Shown: in pieces, positions 55,699-63,980 of the stretch
How the letters are laid out: every line of letters starts with the position of its first letter
How positions within the stretch are numbered: the first letter of the stretch is position 1
From: Myxococcales bacterium
GTDB lineage: Bacteria; Myxococcota_A; Polyangia; Polyangiales; Polyangiaceae
NCBI GenBank assembly: GCA_016191785.1
Contig: JACPVJ010000049.1
Coordinates: forward strand, 1 to 64,000
Direction: 5' to 3'
Length of the DNA stretch: 64,000 nucleotides
Position numbers and translations under genes: made by a program
Notes under the pieces: generated by a model
What the model saw: the letters and a program-made list of their open reading frames with translations, nothing else
Told to the model about the DNA's origin: nothing
The model's database searches: none

Positions 55699-56466
55699 CT
55701 ACTCTACGCCGCTTGGCTCCCGCGCCCAAGCCGTAAGCTCGGCGTGGAACGCACGGAACGCCGACTCTTGCGGCCAATCGGGGGCGTTCTCGAGCAACTG
55801 GCGGGCCTCGGCCCTCTGCCCGCGATCGATGCACACCACGGCGGCGGCGTAGCGCAGCGGCCAGTGGATCAGCGTGTTCTTGCGGGCCGCTTCTCGGAGC
55901 AGGTTGGCGTCGCGCTCTTCCGGCTCGTGGGCGAACGCCCGTGCCACGGCGGCGATGGCCTCGCGCAAGAGGGCCACGCGCGCGCGCAGATCGTCCGGCA
56001 CCGGCGGCAGCGGCAAGTTGCACAGCTCTTCCGCCTTGTCGAGGGCGGCCCGAGGCTCGCCTTCGAACGAATCGAGCAGCGTCTCGACCACCAGCCGGTG
56101 CTCGTGAGCTGCCGGCCAGGCCTGCCCGCGCGCCGCGTGCTCGAGCGCGGTTCGTGCTCGGTCCGTCTGGCCCGTGGCGGCCAGCGCCGTGGCATGCAGC
56201 AACGGCACCGCCGTGTCCGCGTGGGGCAAGCTGGTGAGCGAGCCCTGCCAGTGCTGCAAGAGCTCTTCGGCGCGGCCCTCGATCAACATGCGACGCACGC
56301 GTCGCCGTCCGATGGCACGCACCGCGAGCGACACCGCCACGCCGAGCGCGGCCGCGGCCGGGACCACCAGCCACCTGGGGTCGTGGCGCGCGCGCGCGAG
56401 GGCGCCGGCGACCAGGGCCGCTGAGCCGACCAGAAGCAGCGCACGAATCACACGGAGTCCGAGCAT
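55699..56466 (-). CDS. Membrane-anchored helical-repeat protein, unknown
   Basis: About 255 residues from the ATG at 56466; a longer frame would run across the opposite-strand SRP RNA and is rejected. Two N-terminal membrane helices (ALLLVGSAALVAGAL; WLVVPAAAALGVAVSLAV), then a soluble TPR-like helical domain (ALAATGQTDRARTALEHAARG, AVVCIDRGQRAEARQLLENAPDW). Probably a scaffold working with the downstream coiled-coil protein. No family recognised. Confidence 0.68.
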   Translation of the reverse strand: MLGLRVIRALLLVGSAALVAGALARARHDPRWLVVPAAAALGVAVSLAVRAIGRRRVRRMLIEGRAEELLQHWQGSLTSLPHADTAVPLLHATALAATGQTDRARTALEHAARGQAWPAAHEHRLVVETLLDSFEGEPRAALDKAEELCNLPLPPVPDDLRARVALLREAIAAVARAFAHEPEERDANLLREAARKNTLIHWPLRYAAAVVCIDRGQRAEARQLLENAPDWPQESAFRAFHAELTAWAREPSGVE

Positions 56467-56523
56467 CAGGCCCGGCGAAGGTGATGCCGAGCGGGGTGTT
56501 TGTCGAGCGGCTTTACACAGCCC

Positions 56524-56639
56524 GGGCCCTGCGCTACCTATGCCTCGCTTCGCGTGTGGGCTCGCCAACAGCGCACCTCGAACCCCGCCAGGGCCGGAAG
56601 GCAGCAACGGTAGGAGGAGAGCGGGTGTGGCGGGCCCTT
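56524..56639 (+). ncRNA. ffs: Signal recognition particle RNA (small, 4.5S type)
   Basis: The diagnostic apical hairpin is present: GCCAGGGCCGGAAGGCAGCA (56587-56606), with the GGAA tetraloop and the asymmetric AGCA loop that Ffh binds. The outer ends GGGCCC (56524-56529) and GGGCCC (56632-56637) pair, followed by further helix between GCGCTACC and GGGTGTGGC. A TTT and T-rich stretch after the 3' end suits termination. Length about 114 nt. It forms the SRP core with Ffh. Confidence 0.9.
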
Positions 56640-56647
56640 TCCCTATT

Positions 56648-57325
56648 TCACACGCCGAACATCTCGATCACCGAGCCGTTGTGCGCGAGCGGCGCGTCCA
56701 GGGCGTAGTGGCAGAGCGTGCGGGCCACGTCGTCGGCGCCCATGCGCGGCTCGAAGCCGCTGCCGGCCAGCATCTCCGTGTCGACCGATCCGGGCAGCAC
56801 CACCAAGGCGATCACGCCGCTGCCCGACAGCTCTTCCGCCAGGCTCTTGGTGAAGCCAGTCAGGCCCCACTTCGACGCGGCATAGGCCGCGGCGTTGGCG
56901 CAGCCCAGGGTGGACGAGATACTGCCCACGCTGAGGATGCGCCCGCTCTTGCGCGCGCGCATCGCCGGCAAGAACGCGCGCGCGATCTGGAAGGGCGCGC
57001 GAAGGTTGACCGCCAGCTGGTGATCCCACGCATCGAGCGACGTGAGCTCGACGCTGCGACGCTCGATCACCGCGGCGTTGCTGATGATCACGTCCGGCGT
57101 GCCCTGAGTCAAAACGTGCGAGCAGGCGGCGCCGAGCGCGGCGCGGTCCGCGAGATCGCAGTGCTCGATGCTGACCTGGACCTTCGCTGCGCAGAGCTCC
57201 GCGGTCTCGGCGAGCTCGGCCGACTGCCGGCCCATCAGCACCAGATCCACGCCGCGCTCGGCCAGCGCGAGGGCGGTGGCGCGGCCGATGCCCCGGCTGG
57301 GGCCGGTCACCAGGGCCAGCGTCAC
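56648..57325 (-). CDS. Short-chain dehydrogenase/reductase
   Basis: 225 residues. Rossmann motif VTGPSRGIGRA, IISNAAV, catalytic Ser in SVGSISSTLG and YAASK with the Tyr-x3-Lys pair; LPGSVDTEM follows. A classical SDR using NAD(P)H, substrate unknown. It overlaps folE by 4 bp; the neighbourhood raises the possibility of a pterin reductase (folate/biopterin route), but no substrate-specific motif confirms that. Confidence 0.9.
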   Translation of the reverse strand: MTLALVTGPSRGIGRATALALAERGVDLVLMGRQSAELAETAELCAAKVQVSIEHCDLADRAALGAACSHVLTQGTPDVIISNAAVIERRSVELTSLDAWDHQLAVNLRAPFQIARAFLPAMRARKSGRILSVGSISSTLGCANAAAYAASKWGLTGFTKSLAEELSGSGVIALVVLPGSVDTEMLAGSGFEPRMGADDVARTLCHYALDAPLAHNGSVIEMFGV

Positions 57326-57897
57326 GCGCCCCGCTCCGCGCCCAGCGCCAGATCGAGCTCGCGGGCGCAGGCCGGATCCGCCAGGTCGCCGGCGCTGGCC
57401 AGCGTGCGCACGGTGGCATCGGACTGCCGGGAGCCGCGGGCGCTGAGACAGCTGTGCCGCAGGGTGATCTGACAGAACGCGCCGCGCGCCCCGCCGAAGC
57501 GCACGAGCGAGTCGACGACCGTCTCGCCGATCTGCTCTTGCAGCGCCAGGCGCCGCGAACAGGCGTCGACTAGCCGCGCGATCGTGCCCAGGCCCAGCAC
57601 GCGCGCGCCCGGGCGATAGGCGACGGTGGCGCGACCCAGGGACGAGAGCAGGTGATGCGGGCAGACCGTGGCGACGGCGATCTCGCGCACCACGACGATG
57701 CCGGCGTTCTCGCGCGCGGGCGGCGAGCCGTCTTGCAAGAGCGCGTCGAGATCGGTGCCGTAGCCGACCAAGAGCTCGTCGGCGAACGCCTCGGCCACGC
57801 GCTTTGGCGTGAGCGCGAGCTCGGGGTCCCGGTCGGGGTCATGCCCCAGCGCGCGCAAGAAGTCCGCGATGGCTCGTTCGGCGGCAGCGCGATCCAT
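57322..57897 (-). CDS. folE: GTP cyclohydrolase I (FolE-like)
   Basis: 191 residues, slightly short at the N-terminus. Zinc ligands Cys79 and His82 (VCPHHLLSSLG) and Cys150 (LRHSCLSARG) keep the 71-residue spacing of the E. coli enzyme. LGLGTIARLVDACSRRLALQEQIGE carries the Gln-Glu that recognises guanine. Pro replaces the common Glu in C-E-H-H, and the C-terminal SDATVRT differs from the usual R-T-x-T-S. It probably starts folate or pterin synthesis from GTP. Confidence 0.85.
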   Translation of the reverse strand: MDRAAAERAIADFLRALGHDPDRDPELALTPKRVAEAFADELLVGYGTDLDALLQDGSPPARENAGIVVVREIAVATVCPHHLLSSLGRATVAYRPGARVLGLGTIARLVDACSRRLALQEQIGETVVDSLVRFGGARGAFCQITLRHSCLSARGSRQSDATVRTLASAGDLADPACARELDLALGAERGA

Positions 57898-57900
57898 GGG

Positions 57901-58341
57901 TCAGTTCCACAAACGCTGTCGGGTCTCGGCGCGCAGCGGTTTGCGCGCCGAGTACCCACTGTCCAGGGTGTGCCAGTAGCGCAGCGACTCTTCACCGTAG
58001 CGCCAGCACAGCCAGACCAGCTCGCCGTCGATGTTCCCATAGAAATCGAGCAAGCCGACCTGCGGGTCTTTGACCACGGCGCCCAGCGCTTGAACCTCGC
58101 GCCAGCCGTCGTCGTAGTGCTTGATGCGACGCGCGAGCTCGACCTTGAGGCGCACGACCTCGCTGCCGTCGTCGTCGGTCGGCTCGATGGTGGCGGGCAG
58201 GCCGCCGGCCACGCGGGCCAGCTCGGCCAGGCCCTCTTCGACCACGCTCTGGCGCCGCAGCTGCTCGGCCACCAGCTCGGTCAGGCGCGGGATCAGCGCG
58301 TCGACCTCGGCCGGGGTGAAGACTCGCGGGATGGCCACCAT
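57901..58341 (-). CDS. DUF2203-family protein
   Basis: 146 residues from the ATG at 58341, which overlaps the merR-like stop by one base (TGATG). The family pattern is clear: RVFTPAEVDALIPRLTELV at the start and GLLDFYGNIDGELVWLCW...RYWHTLDSGYSARKPL at the end. Function unknown. It sits between the regulator and folE on one strand, 3 bp from folE. Confidence 0.85.
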   Translation of the reverse strand: MVAIPRVFTPAEVDALIPRLTELVAEQLRRQSVVEEGLAELARVAGGLPATIEPTDDDGSEVVRLKVELARRIKHYDDGWREVQALGAVVKDPQVGLLDFYGNIDGELVWLCWRYGEESLRYWHTLDSGYSARKPLRAETRQRLWN

Positions 58342-58898
58342 CACCTCTCGGTGTCCACGTCCCAGAGCACCCCGAGCGCGTCGGGGATCTTCCCCGAGCA
58401 GCCGAGCTTGGTGCAGTTGGTGCAGCGGGCCGGAAAGCTCGCGGGGTCGGTGCAGTTCGCGCACACGGTCAGGTGAGTGCGGGCCGCGTCGAGCTCGACG
58501 GTCAAGCGCTTGAGCAGCCCGATGCGGGTGTTCATCAGCTCGAGCTGCTCGTCGAGACGCGCCACGATCTGCTGCGACGCCAGGGAGCCGGTCGGGCAGC
58601 GGTGCTTGAGCGCCAAGAAATCCCTGATTTCTTCGAGCGCGAAGCCTGCTGCCCGGAGATCGCTGACCAGCAGGAGCTTCCGGAGCTCGCGCATGCCGAA
58701 CAGGCGGTGGCCACCGCGGGTGCGGCTCTCGGGCTCGAGCACGCCGGCCTCTTCGTAAAAACGCACTGTACGCAGGGTGTTTTGCGACAGGCGGGCCATG
58801 TCCCCCGTGGTGAGCAGGCCGTCCTTCCGCCTTGGCTCGGGCCGCGAGCGCCGACGCGCGGACGGCCGGATCGGCTTGGCGGTTGCGACACGTCCCAC
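58341..58898 (-). CDS. MerR-family regulator with C-terminal Cys cluster
   Basis: About 185 residues from the GTG at 58898. Winged-helix MerR DNA-binding domain: TTGDMARLSQNTLRTVRFYEEAGVLEPESRTRGGHRLFG, given in part, followed by the dimerisation helix. The C-terminus has CANC-x9-CTNC-x4-C, which could bind zinc or an Fe-S cluster, though the spacing is not that of SoxR. A TTG further upstream (58937) is rejected because it is the TTG of a consensus -35. It probably controls this unit; the signal is unknown. Confidence 0.83.
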   Translation of the reverse strand: MGRVATAKPIRPSARRRSRPEPRRKDGLLTTGDMARLSQNTLRTVRFYEEAGVLEPESRTRGGHRLFGMRELRKLLLVSDLRAAGFALEEIRDFLALKHRCPTGSLASQQIVARLDEQLELMNTRIGLLKRLTVELDAARTHLTVCANCTDPASFPARCTNCTKLGCSGKIPDALGVLWDVDTER

Positions 58899-58909
58899 TT
58901 CGAGACGAA

Positions 58910-58937
58910 AGAGTAGAAGGCAGGGGGCCCTTGTCAA
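58910..58937 (-). promoter_or_regulatory. Consensus sigma-70 promoter of merR-like gene
   Basis: On the minus strand TTGACA (58932-58937), a 16-nt spacer and TACTCT (58910-58915) end 11 nt before the GTG at 58898. It is the best promoter match in the window and lies between the upstream lipoprotein stop and the regulator. Confidence 0.75.
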
Positions 58938-58955
58938 GCCGTGGGGCCGGATCGC

Positions 58956-59315
58956 TCAGTCACTTTCGGCGTCAGTGACCCCGGCGTCGGTCGACCCGGC
59001 GTCGCTCACCCCGGCGTCCTGATTGCAATGCACGACCCATCGGCCTTCCTTGCACGTGGCGTAGGGCACGCCCTGCCTGCAGATGCCGGTGAAGGCGTCC
59101 AGATCGAAGACCGGACATTCTTGCGCGTTCGGTCCACAGGCCGCCGGCGCAGCCTCGACCCAGACTGCGCCGCCCTTCACCTCACCCTTGCGGACCTCGG
59201 CGCAGGTGCGCGGCTGAGCCACGTTGGCGTCGGGGCTGAACTCGGGTGGGTGGGTCTCGTCGTCGCTGCAGGCAGCAGCGAGAGCAGCAAGGGCGAGAGC
59301 AATCAGCGCACGCAT
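58956..59315 (-). CDS. Small Cys-containing lipoprotein
   Basis: 119 residues. Lipobox LAAACSDD (Cys near 16) after MRALIALALAA. The mature part has six cysteines (RTCAEVRKGE, AACGPNAQECPVF, GICRQGV, ATCKEGRWVVHC) and an Asp/Ala/Gly/Ser repeat tail. The ATG shares a base with the mlaE stop (TGATG), so it is coupled to it. It may be an outer-membrane partner of the permease; this is inferred from coupling only. Confidence 0.75.
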   Translation of the reverse strand: MRALIALALAALAAACSDDETHPPEFSPDANVAQPRTCAEVRKGEVKGGAVWVEAAPAACGPNAQECPVFDLDAFTGICRQGVPYATCKEGRWVVHCNQDAGVSDAGSTDAGVTDAESD

Positions 59316-60157
59316 CAGAACCCCGGCATGAGCGCGATGGACGCCTTCGTCAAGAAGAAGTCCGCGATCAGGATCGAGATCGAGACCACCACCACGGTGC
59401 GCGTGGTGGCGTTCCCCACGCCTTCGGTGCCGCCCCGGGTGTTCATTCCGAAGTGGCAGCCCACGAGCGCGATGATCGCCCCGAAGAAGGGCGTCTTGAT
59501 CATGCCACTCGCGAAGTCCTTCATGGTGACGGTGCCGAGCGCGCTGTAGAAGAAGAAGCTCGCCGGGATGCCGAACTGAAAGTCCGTGATCAACATCGCG
59601 CCGGTGAACCCCAGGACCAGCGCCAACGCCCCGAGCACCGGCATCACCAGCACCGAGGCAAAGACCCGGGGCAAGACCAGCTTCTTGTAAGGATCGGCGC
59701 CCAGCGCCCGGAGCGCGTCGATCTGCTCGGTCACGGCCATCGACCCGACCTCGGCCGCCATGCCCGCGCCGATGCGGCCGCCCACGATCACCGCGGTCAG
59801 CGTGGGAGCCAGCTCGCGGGCGAACGACAAGCCCACCACGCGGCCGGTGTACTCCATGCCTCCGAACTTGCGCAGGCCGAAGGCGAACTGCACGGCCATC
59901 ACCATGCCGATGAAGATGCTGGTGACGACCACGATGCCCAAGGACTTGACCCCCAGCGACTCGAACTGGGTGAGGCTGGCGCGACCCTCGAAGGGCCGCT
60001 TGAACAGCGCGCGGGCGGTGCGCGCCGTCATCTGCGCGACCATGCCCAGGTGTCCCAAAAAGCCGAGGAAGCGCAGCGACATGGCCGGCTCTGCCACCGG
60101 GCGCGGCAACAGGCTCATGCGTCCGGAGTTGGGCTCGCTGTCGGTCGGGTCGGCCAT
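59315..60157 (-). CDS. mlaE: MlaE/YrbE-family ABC transporter permease
   Basis: 280 residues with about five to six membrane helices. Family segments: LTQFESLGVKSLGIVVVTSIFIGMVM, FARELAPTLTAVIVGGRIGAGMAAEVGSM, EQIDALRALGADPYKKLVLPR and GVGNATTRTVV. These permeases move phospholipids between the membranes with MlaF and MlaD, neither of which is in the window. Preceded by a lipoprotein gene 3 bp away. Confidence 0.92.
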   Translation of the reverse strand: MADPTDSEPNSGRMSLLPRPVAEPAMSLRFLGFLGHLGMVAQMTARTARALFKRPFEGRASLTQFESLGVKSLGIVVVTSIFIGMVMAVQFAFGLRKFGGMEYTGRVVGLSFARELAPTLTAVIVGGRIGAGMAAEVGSMAVTEQIDALRALGADPYKKLVLPRVFASVLVMPVLGALALVLGFTGAMLITDFQFGIPASFFFYSALGTVTMKDFASGMIKTPFFGAIIALVGCHFGMNTRGGTEGVGNATTRTVVVVSISILIADFFLTKASIALMPGF

Positions 60158-60160
60158 GGC

Positions 60161-60649
60161 TCAGCTCGCCGTGGTGGAGAAGCCCTGGACGAAGCGCTCG
60201 AAGCCCTCGACGCCCGAGGCGTCGTGTCCGATGCGCAAGAAGTCGTACACGCAGCCGTCCTTCTTGAGCACCACCACCGTGAAGTGCTTCGGCACCCCGT
60301 CGAGCTTGGCCAAGAGCACGGTCTTGAGCGCGTCGCGGCCGTCCAGGCCGAGCTTGTCTTGGGACTTTATCTGCCGCTCGGTGAAGTGCAGGAAGAGGTG
60401 GTGGGTCAGCGACTCGAGGGGCACGTCGTCGCCGTCCTTTCCGCAGCGTCCGTTCACCGCCACCGTGGCGCCGCCGCCGCGGTCGCGGAACGCCAGCAAG
60501 GTGCTGTCGGCCTCGATTTGCTGCCACGAACCGGGCACCGGCCCGACCCGGAACGCGAGCTCGCCGCTACGGTACACCTGGCCGTCGAAGGTCGAGCTCG
60601 AGCACGCGACGGCCACGAGGCCGACCAGCAGCGGGACCGCACGGAACAT
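60161..60649 (-). CDS. Lipoprotein upstream of mlaE
   Basis: About 162 residues from the ATG at 60649. Lipobox VAVACSSS (Cys near 16). The mature domain has alternating strands (YRSGELAFRVGPVPGSWQQIEAD) and a helical end (SGVEGFERFVQGFSTT), compatible with a small alpha/beta outer-membrane lipoprotein. It is 3 bp from mlaE and heads this unit. TAACGT on the minus strand ends 11 nt before the ATG. Unrecognised. Confidence 0.75.
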   Translation of the reverse strand: MFRAVPLLVGLVAVACSSSTFDGQVYRSGELAFRVGPVPGSWQQIEADSTLLAFRDRGGGATVAVNGRCGKDGDDVPLESLTHHLFLHFTERQIKSQDKLGLDGRDALKTVLLAKLDGVPKHFTVVVLKKDGCVYDFLRIGHDASGVEGFERFVQGFSTTAS

Positions 60650-60660
60650 GGCGAAGGCGG

Positions 60661-60666
60661 ACGTTA
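60661..60666 (-). promoter_or_regulatory. -10-like hexamer before lipoprotein-mlaE unit
   Basis: TAACGT on the minus strand ends 11 nt upstream of the ATG at 60649, in the 98-bp divergent region with the rhomboid gene. Confidence 0.4.
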
Positions 60667-60733
60667 GCACCCTCGTTGCCTCGGGTCTTGGGTCCGACGG
60701 CCGGGCGGGGTCGCGCGGGGCCGGCGGCGTGCT

Positions 60734-60739
60734 TACTCT
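60734..60739 (+). promoter_or_regulatory. -10-like hexamer before rhomboid gene
   Basis: TACTCT preceded by TGCT (partial extended -10) ends 8 nt upstream of the ATG at 60748; no Shine-Dalgarno sequence. Confidence 0.45.
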
Positions 60740-60747
60740 GCGCCGAG

Positions 60748-61515
60748 ATGATCCCCCTCCGCGACGAGAACCCCCGGCGGGGTCGAGCCTACGTGAACAC
60801 CGCGCTGATCGCGGTCAACGTCGCGGTCTGGTTGGTCGTCTGGCTCTGGCTGTGGCGTGGCCGTGAGGTGCTGACCCTGGGCCTCGGCGTGGTGCCGGCC
60901 CGGCTACTTGCCGACCCGGCAGGTGACTCGTTCACGGTGCTGACCAGCATGTTCATGCACGGCAGCTGGCAGCACCTGCTCGGGAACATGCTCTTCCTGT
61001 ACATCTTCGGGGACAACGTCGAAGACGCCCTTGGTCACGGGCGCTACCTGGCGTTCTATCTGCTCGCGGGGCTCGCGGCTGCGGCCGCGCAGGTCGGGGT
61101 CGACCCGACCAGCACCATCCCCATGGTCGGCGCCTCGGGTGCGATCGGCGGCGTGCTCGGGGCGTATCTGGTGCTCTACCCGCGGGCGCCGATCGTGGTG
61201 CTCAATCCGGTGTTCCCGCTGTGGTTCGTGTTCGGCGTGGTCCTGGTCTTCCCGGCCTGGCTGGTGGTCGGCGAGTGGTTCGCGTGGAACCTGCTGAGCG
61301 GCGCGATGTCGCTCTCGGCCCGGGGCGGCGGTGGCGTCGCGTTCTTCGCGCACCTGGGCGGCTTCGCCCTGGGCCTGCTGGCGGTGCGACCGTTCATGTT
61401 CCGGCGAGCCCGGCACCCGGCGAAGACATGGCACGGGTTCCGCGCGCCACCTCGCGAGCGGCTGCGCGCCGGCGAGTATCGCGGCGGTCCGCGACGCGAC
61501 CCGTGGGCGTGGTAG
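60748..61515 (+). CDS. Rhomboid-family intramembrane serine protease
   Basis: 255 residues from the ATG at 60748. Six or more helices; the family signatures HGSWQHLLGNMLFLYIFGDNVED (oxyanion His/Asn helix), the catalytic Ser in GASGAIGGVLGAYLVL and the catalytic His in FFAHLGGFALG are all present. A basic cytoplasmic tail follows. It cleaves membrane proteins within the bilayer; the substrate is unknown. cysS follows 16 bp later. Confidence 0.92.
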   Translation: MIPLRDENPRRGRAYVNTALIAVNVAVWLVVWLWLWRGREVLTLGLGVVPARLLADPAGDSFTVLTSMFMHGSWQHLLGNMLFLYIFGDNVEDALGHGRYLAFYLLAGLAAAAAQVGVDPTSTIPMVGASGAIGGVLGAYLVLYPRAPIVVLNPVFPLWFVFGVVLVFPAWLVVGEWFAWNLLSGAMSLSARGGGGVAFFAHLGGFALGLLAVRPFMFRRARHPAKTWHGFRAPPRERLRAGEYRGGPRRDPWAW

Positions 61516-61531
61516 GCTTCGCCCCCCTGTC

Positions 61532-63073
61532 ATGACCACGGTCCGCTTCTACAACACCCTCACTCGCAACGTGGAGCCGCTGAACCCGCGGCATGACCAG
61601 AAGGTCGGTGTCTATTGCTGCGGGCCCACGGTCTACGACGTGCCCCACGCCGGCCACGCCCGGGCGGCGGTGGCCTTCGACGTGCTGGTGCGGCACCTGC
61701 GCGCGCGTGGCTACGACGTGACCTACGTGCGGAACATCACCGACATCGACGACAAGATCCTGGCTCGCGCCAAGGAGAACGGCGAAGCGCCGCTGGCGCT
61801 GTCGCAGCGCATGGCCGACGTGTACCGCGAGCAGATCGCGGCGGTGGGCTGCGCCAGCCCGACCCACGAGCCCAAGGTCAGCGATCACCTGCCGGAGATC
61901 TACGCCATCGTCGAGAAGCTGATCGCGCGCGGCGCCGCCTACGTGGTCGACATGCCTGGCGGCACGCGGGACGTGTATTTCTCGGTGCGCAGCTTCCCCG
62001 GCTACGGCAAGCTCTCGCGCCGCAAGATCGACGAGCTGGTCTCGGGCGCCCGCGTCGAGAAGGACGAGACCAAGCGCGACCCGCTGGACTTTGCGCTGTG
62101 GAAGGGCGCCCCCGAGGCCGAGTGGGGCTGGAAGAGCCCCTGGGGGCATGGCCGGCCCGGCTGGCACATCGAGTGCTCGGCGATGAGCGAGAAGTACCTG
62201 GGTCACGGCTTCGACATCCACGCCGGCGGCATGGATCTGATCTTTCCGCACCACGAGAACGAGATCGCCCAGAGCGAGGCCGCCGAGCCGGAGCACGGAG
62301 AGTTCGCCCGCGCCTGGATGCACAACGGCTTCGTGAACATCGACAAAGAGAAGATGAGCAAGTCGCTCGGGAACTTCGTGACGGTGCGCGACGTGCTCGA
62401 GCGCAACGACCCCGAGGCGTTTCGCTGGTTCTTGCTCACGGTGCACTACCGCGGGCCGATCCAGTTCGACACCGACAAGTTGGACGACGGTCGGGTGGTG
62501 TTTCCGGGCGTGGACGAGGCGGAGCGCCGAGTGGACTACGTGTACACGACGCTCGGGCGCTTGGCGGAGCTCGCGGCCGACGCCGCCGGGGTCCCGGACA
62601 AGCTGGCCGCCGGGCTGCACGAGCCGCGGATCGAGCTGGGGAAGGCCATGCAACGCGCGCAAGACGCCCTGGACGACGATCTGAACACGAGCGTGGCGCT
62701 GGCCGAGCTCGGCGAGATCGCGCGGCTCGGCAACGACGTGTGCGACCTGGCGCTGAAGCGCCGGAAGGACGCCGCCTTCGTCGCCGGCGCGCGGGCGGTG
62801 GCCGCCGAGGCGCTGGGTTTGATCGAAGCGCTGGCGCGGCAGCTGGGGTTGCTCGCCGCGACGCGAGAAGAGTACGCGCTTCGGACCCGCGAGCGCCGGC
62901 TCGCGCTGCGCGGGCTGTCGGCCGCGGACATCGACGCGAAGATCTCGGCGCGCACCGCGGCGCGGCAGAACAAGGACTTTGCCCAGGCCGACGAGCTTCG
63001 GATGGCGCTCGAGGCCCAGGGCGTGAGCCTGAGGGACGGGCCGGGCGGCACCGAGTGGTCGGTCGGCGTGTGA
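61532..63073 (+). CDS. cysS: Cysteinyl-tRNA synthetase
   Basis: 513 residues from the ATG at 61532. HIGH-type motif PHAGH (39-42) in [16 protein letters not shown] with zinc-site Cys, [27 protein letters not shown] and KMSKSLGN. The C-terminal helical and anticodon-binding region ([21 protein letters not shown]) is present. It charges tRNA-Cys. The upstream TAGGCT contains the rhomboid stop codon, so it is not counted as promoter evidence. Confidence 0.96.
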   Translation: MTTVRFYNTLTRNVEPLNPRHDQKVGVYCCGPTVYDVPHAGHARAAVAFDVLVRHLRARGYDVTYVRNITDIDDKILARAKENGEAPLALSQRMADVYREQIAAVGCASPTHEPKVSDHLPEIYAIVEKLIARGAAYVVDMPGGTRDVYFSVRSFPGYGKLSRRKIDELVSGARVEKDETKRDPLDFALWKGAPEAEWGWKSPWGHGRPGWHIECSAMSEKYLGHGFDIHAGGMDLIFPHHENEIAQSEAAEPEHGEFARAWMHNGFVNIDKEKMSKSLGNFVTVRDVLERNDPEAFRWFLLTVHYRGPIQFDTDKLDDGRVVFPGVDEAERRVDYVYTTLGRLAELAADAAGVPDKLAAGLHEPRIELGKAMQRAQDALDDDLNTSVALAELGEIARLGNDVCDLALKRRKDAAFVAGARAVAAEALGLIEALARQLGLLAATREEYALRTRERRLALRGLSAADIDAKISARTAARQNKDFAQADELRMALEAQGVSLRDGPGGTEWSVGV

Positions 63074-63082
63074 GCGGGCGGC

Positions 63083-63820
63083 TCAGACCCCGATGAACAA
63101 GCGGTGCGCGAAGTTTCGCTCGAGCTTGGCGCGCAGCACCTTTTCCGCCGCGGTCTCGATGTCGTACTCCACGCGCTTGAACTCGAAGCGCTTCTTGTCG
63201 GTGTCGTACACGGTGTAGCTGGCGCGGTTGTCGTAGTCGCGCGGCTGCCCGATGGAGCCGACGCTCACGATGTACTTCTTGCCGGGCTCGAGATCGAAGT
63301 CGACCGGCGGCAGCTCTTCCACGCTGGTGCGGGTCAGCGCGAACACCTTGCACAGGTGCGAGTGCCCGATCAGCGTGAGGTGCGCCAGCTCGTCGTAGAT
63401 GGGCAGGCACTCGCGCGCCTGCTCGGGCGCGAAGATGTACTCGAACTCTTCCAGCCGCACCGGCGAGCCGTGGCACAAGAGCACGTTCACGGCTTCGAGG
63501 CGGATCTGATAGGGCAGGCCGCGCAGCCAGTCGGTGTTCTCTTTCGACAAGAGCTGCGCATGGGTGTCCAGGGCGTGGCGCGCGGCCTCGTAGTAGTACG
63601 AGTAGTCCATGCGGCCCGCGACGGCTGCGTCGTGGTTGCCCAAGATGGTCGACTTGACCAGGTCGCGCACCACGTCGGCGCACTCGTTGGGTGAGCCGCC
63701 GTACCCCACCGTGTCGCCCAGGCAGTAGTACTCCTTGATGCTCTCGCTCTTGAACGCCTCGACCGCAGCGCTGAGCGCTTCGTAGTTGGCGTGGATGTCG
63801 CTGAGGATTCCGAGGCGCAT
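63083..63820 (-). CDS. Calcineurin-like metallophosphoesterase (YfcE/MJ0936-like)
   Basis: 245 residues from the ATG at 63820 (MRLGILSDIH). All metal-binding motifs are present: SDIHAN, CLGDTVGYGGSP, LGNHDAAV, CHGSP and GHSH. This small class hydrolyses phosphodiesters or phosphoproteins; the substrate is unknown. TAGATT on the minus strand (63844-63849) is a possible -10 with a short leader. It converges on cysS with 9 bp between stops. Confidence 0.9.
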   Translation of the reverse strand: MRLGILSDIHANYEALSAAVEAFKSESIKEYYCLGDTVGYGGSPNECADVVRDLVKSTILGNHDAAVAGRMDYSYYYEAARHALDTHAQLLSKENTDWLRGLPYQIRLEAVNVLLCHGSPVRLEEFEYIFAPEQARECLPIYDELAHLTLIGHSHLCKVFALTRTSVEELPPVDFDLEPGKKYIVSVGSIGQPRDYDNRASYTVYDTDKKRFEFKRVEYDIETAAEKVLRAKLERNFAHRLFIGV

Positions 63821-63980
63821 CGGGGTGCCAGGGCGGGACGCCGAATCTAACACGGCGGGCCCGACCGTTCGGCGGATATGTCGTCATCCGCTCTGGCAGG
63901 CAAGCCCAGAGTGCACGTCAGGTGTCCAGGGTTTTGCCCGGTCCGGGACGAGAGCGGGACGAAACCGCCCGATTTGGGGC

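Noticed and set aside
58899..58937. TTG at 58937 as start of the MerR regulator
   Set aside because: It is the first three bases of a consensus TTGACA -35 whose -10 lies downstream, so translation must begin later.
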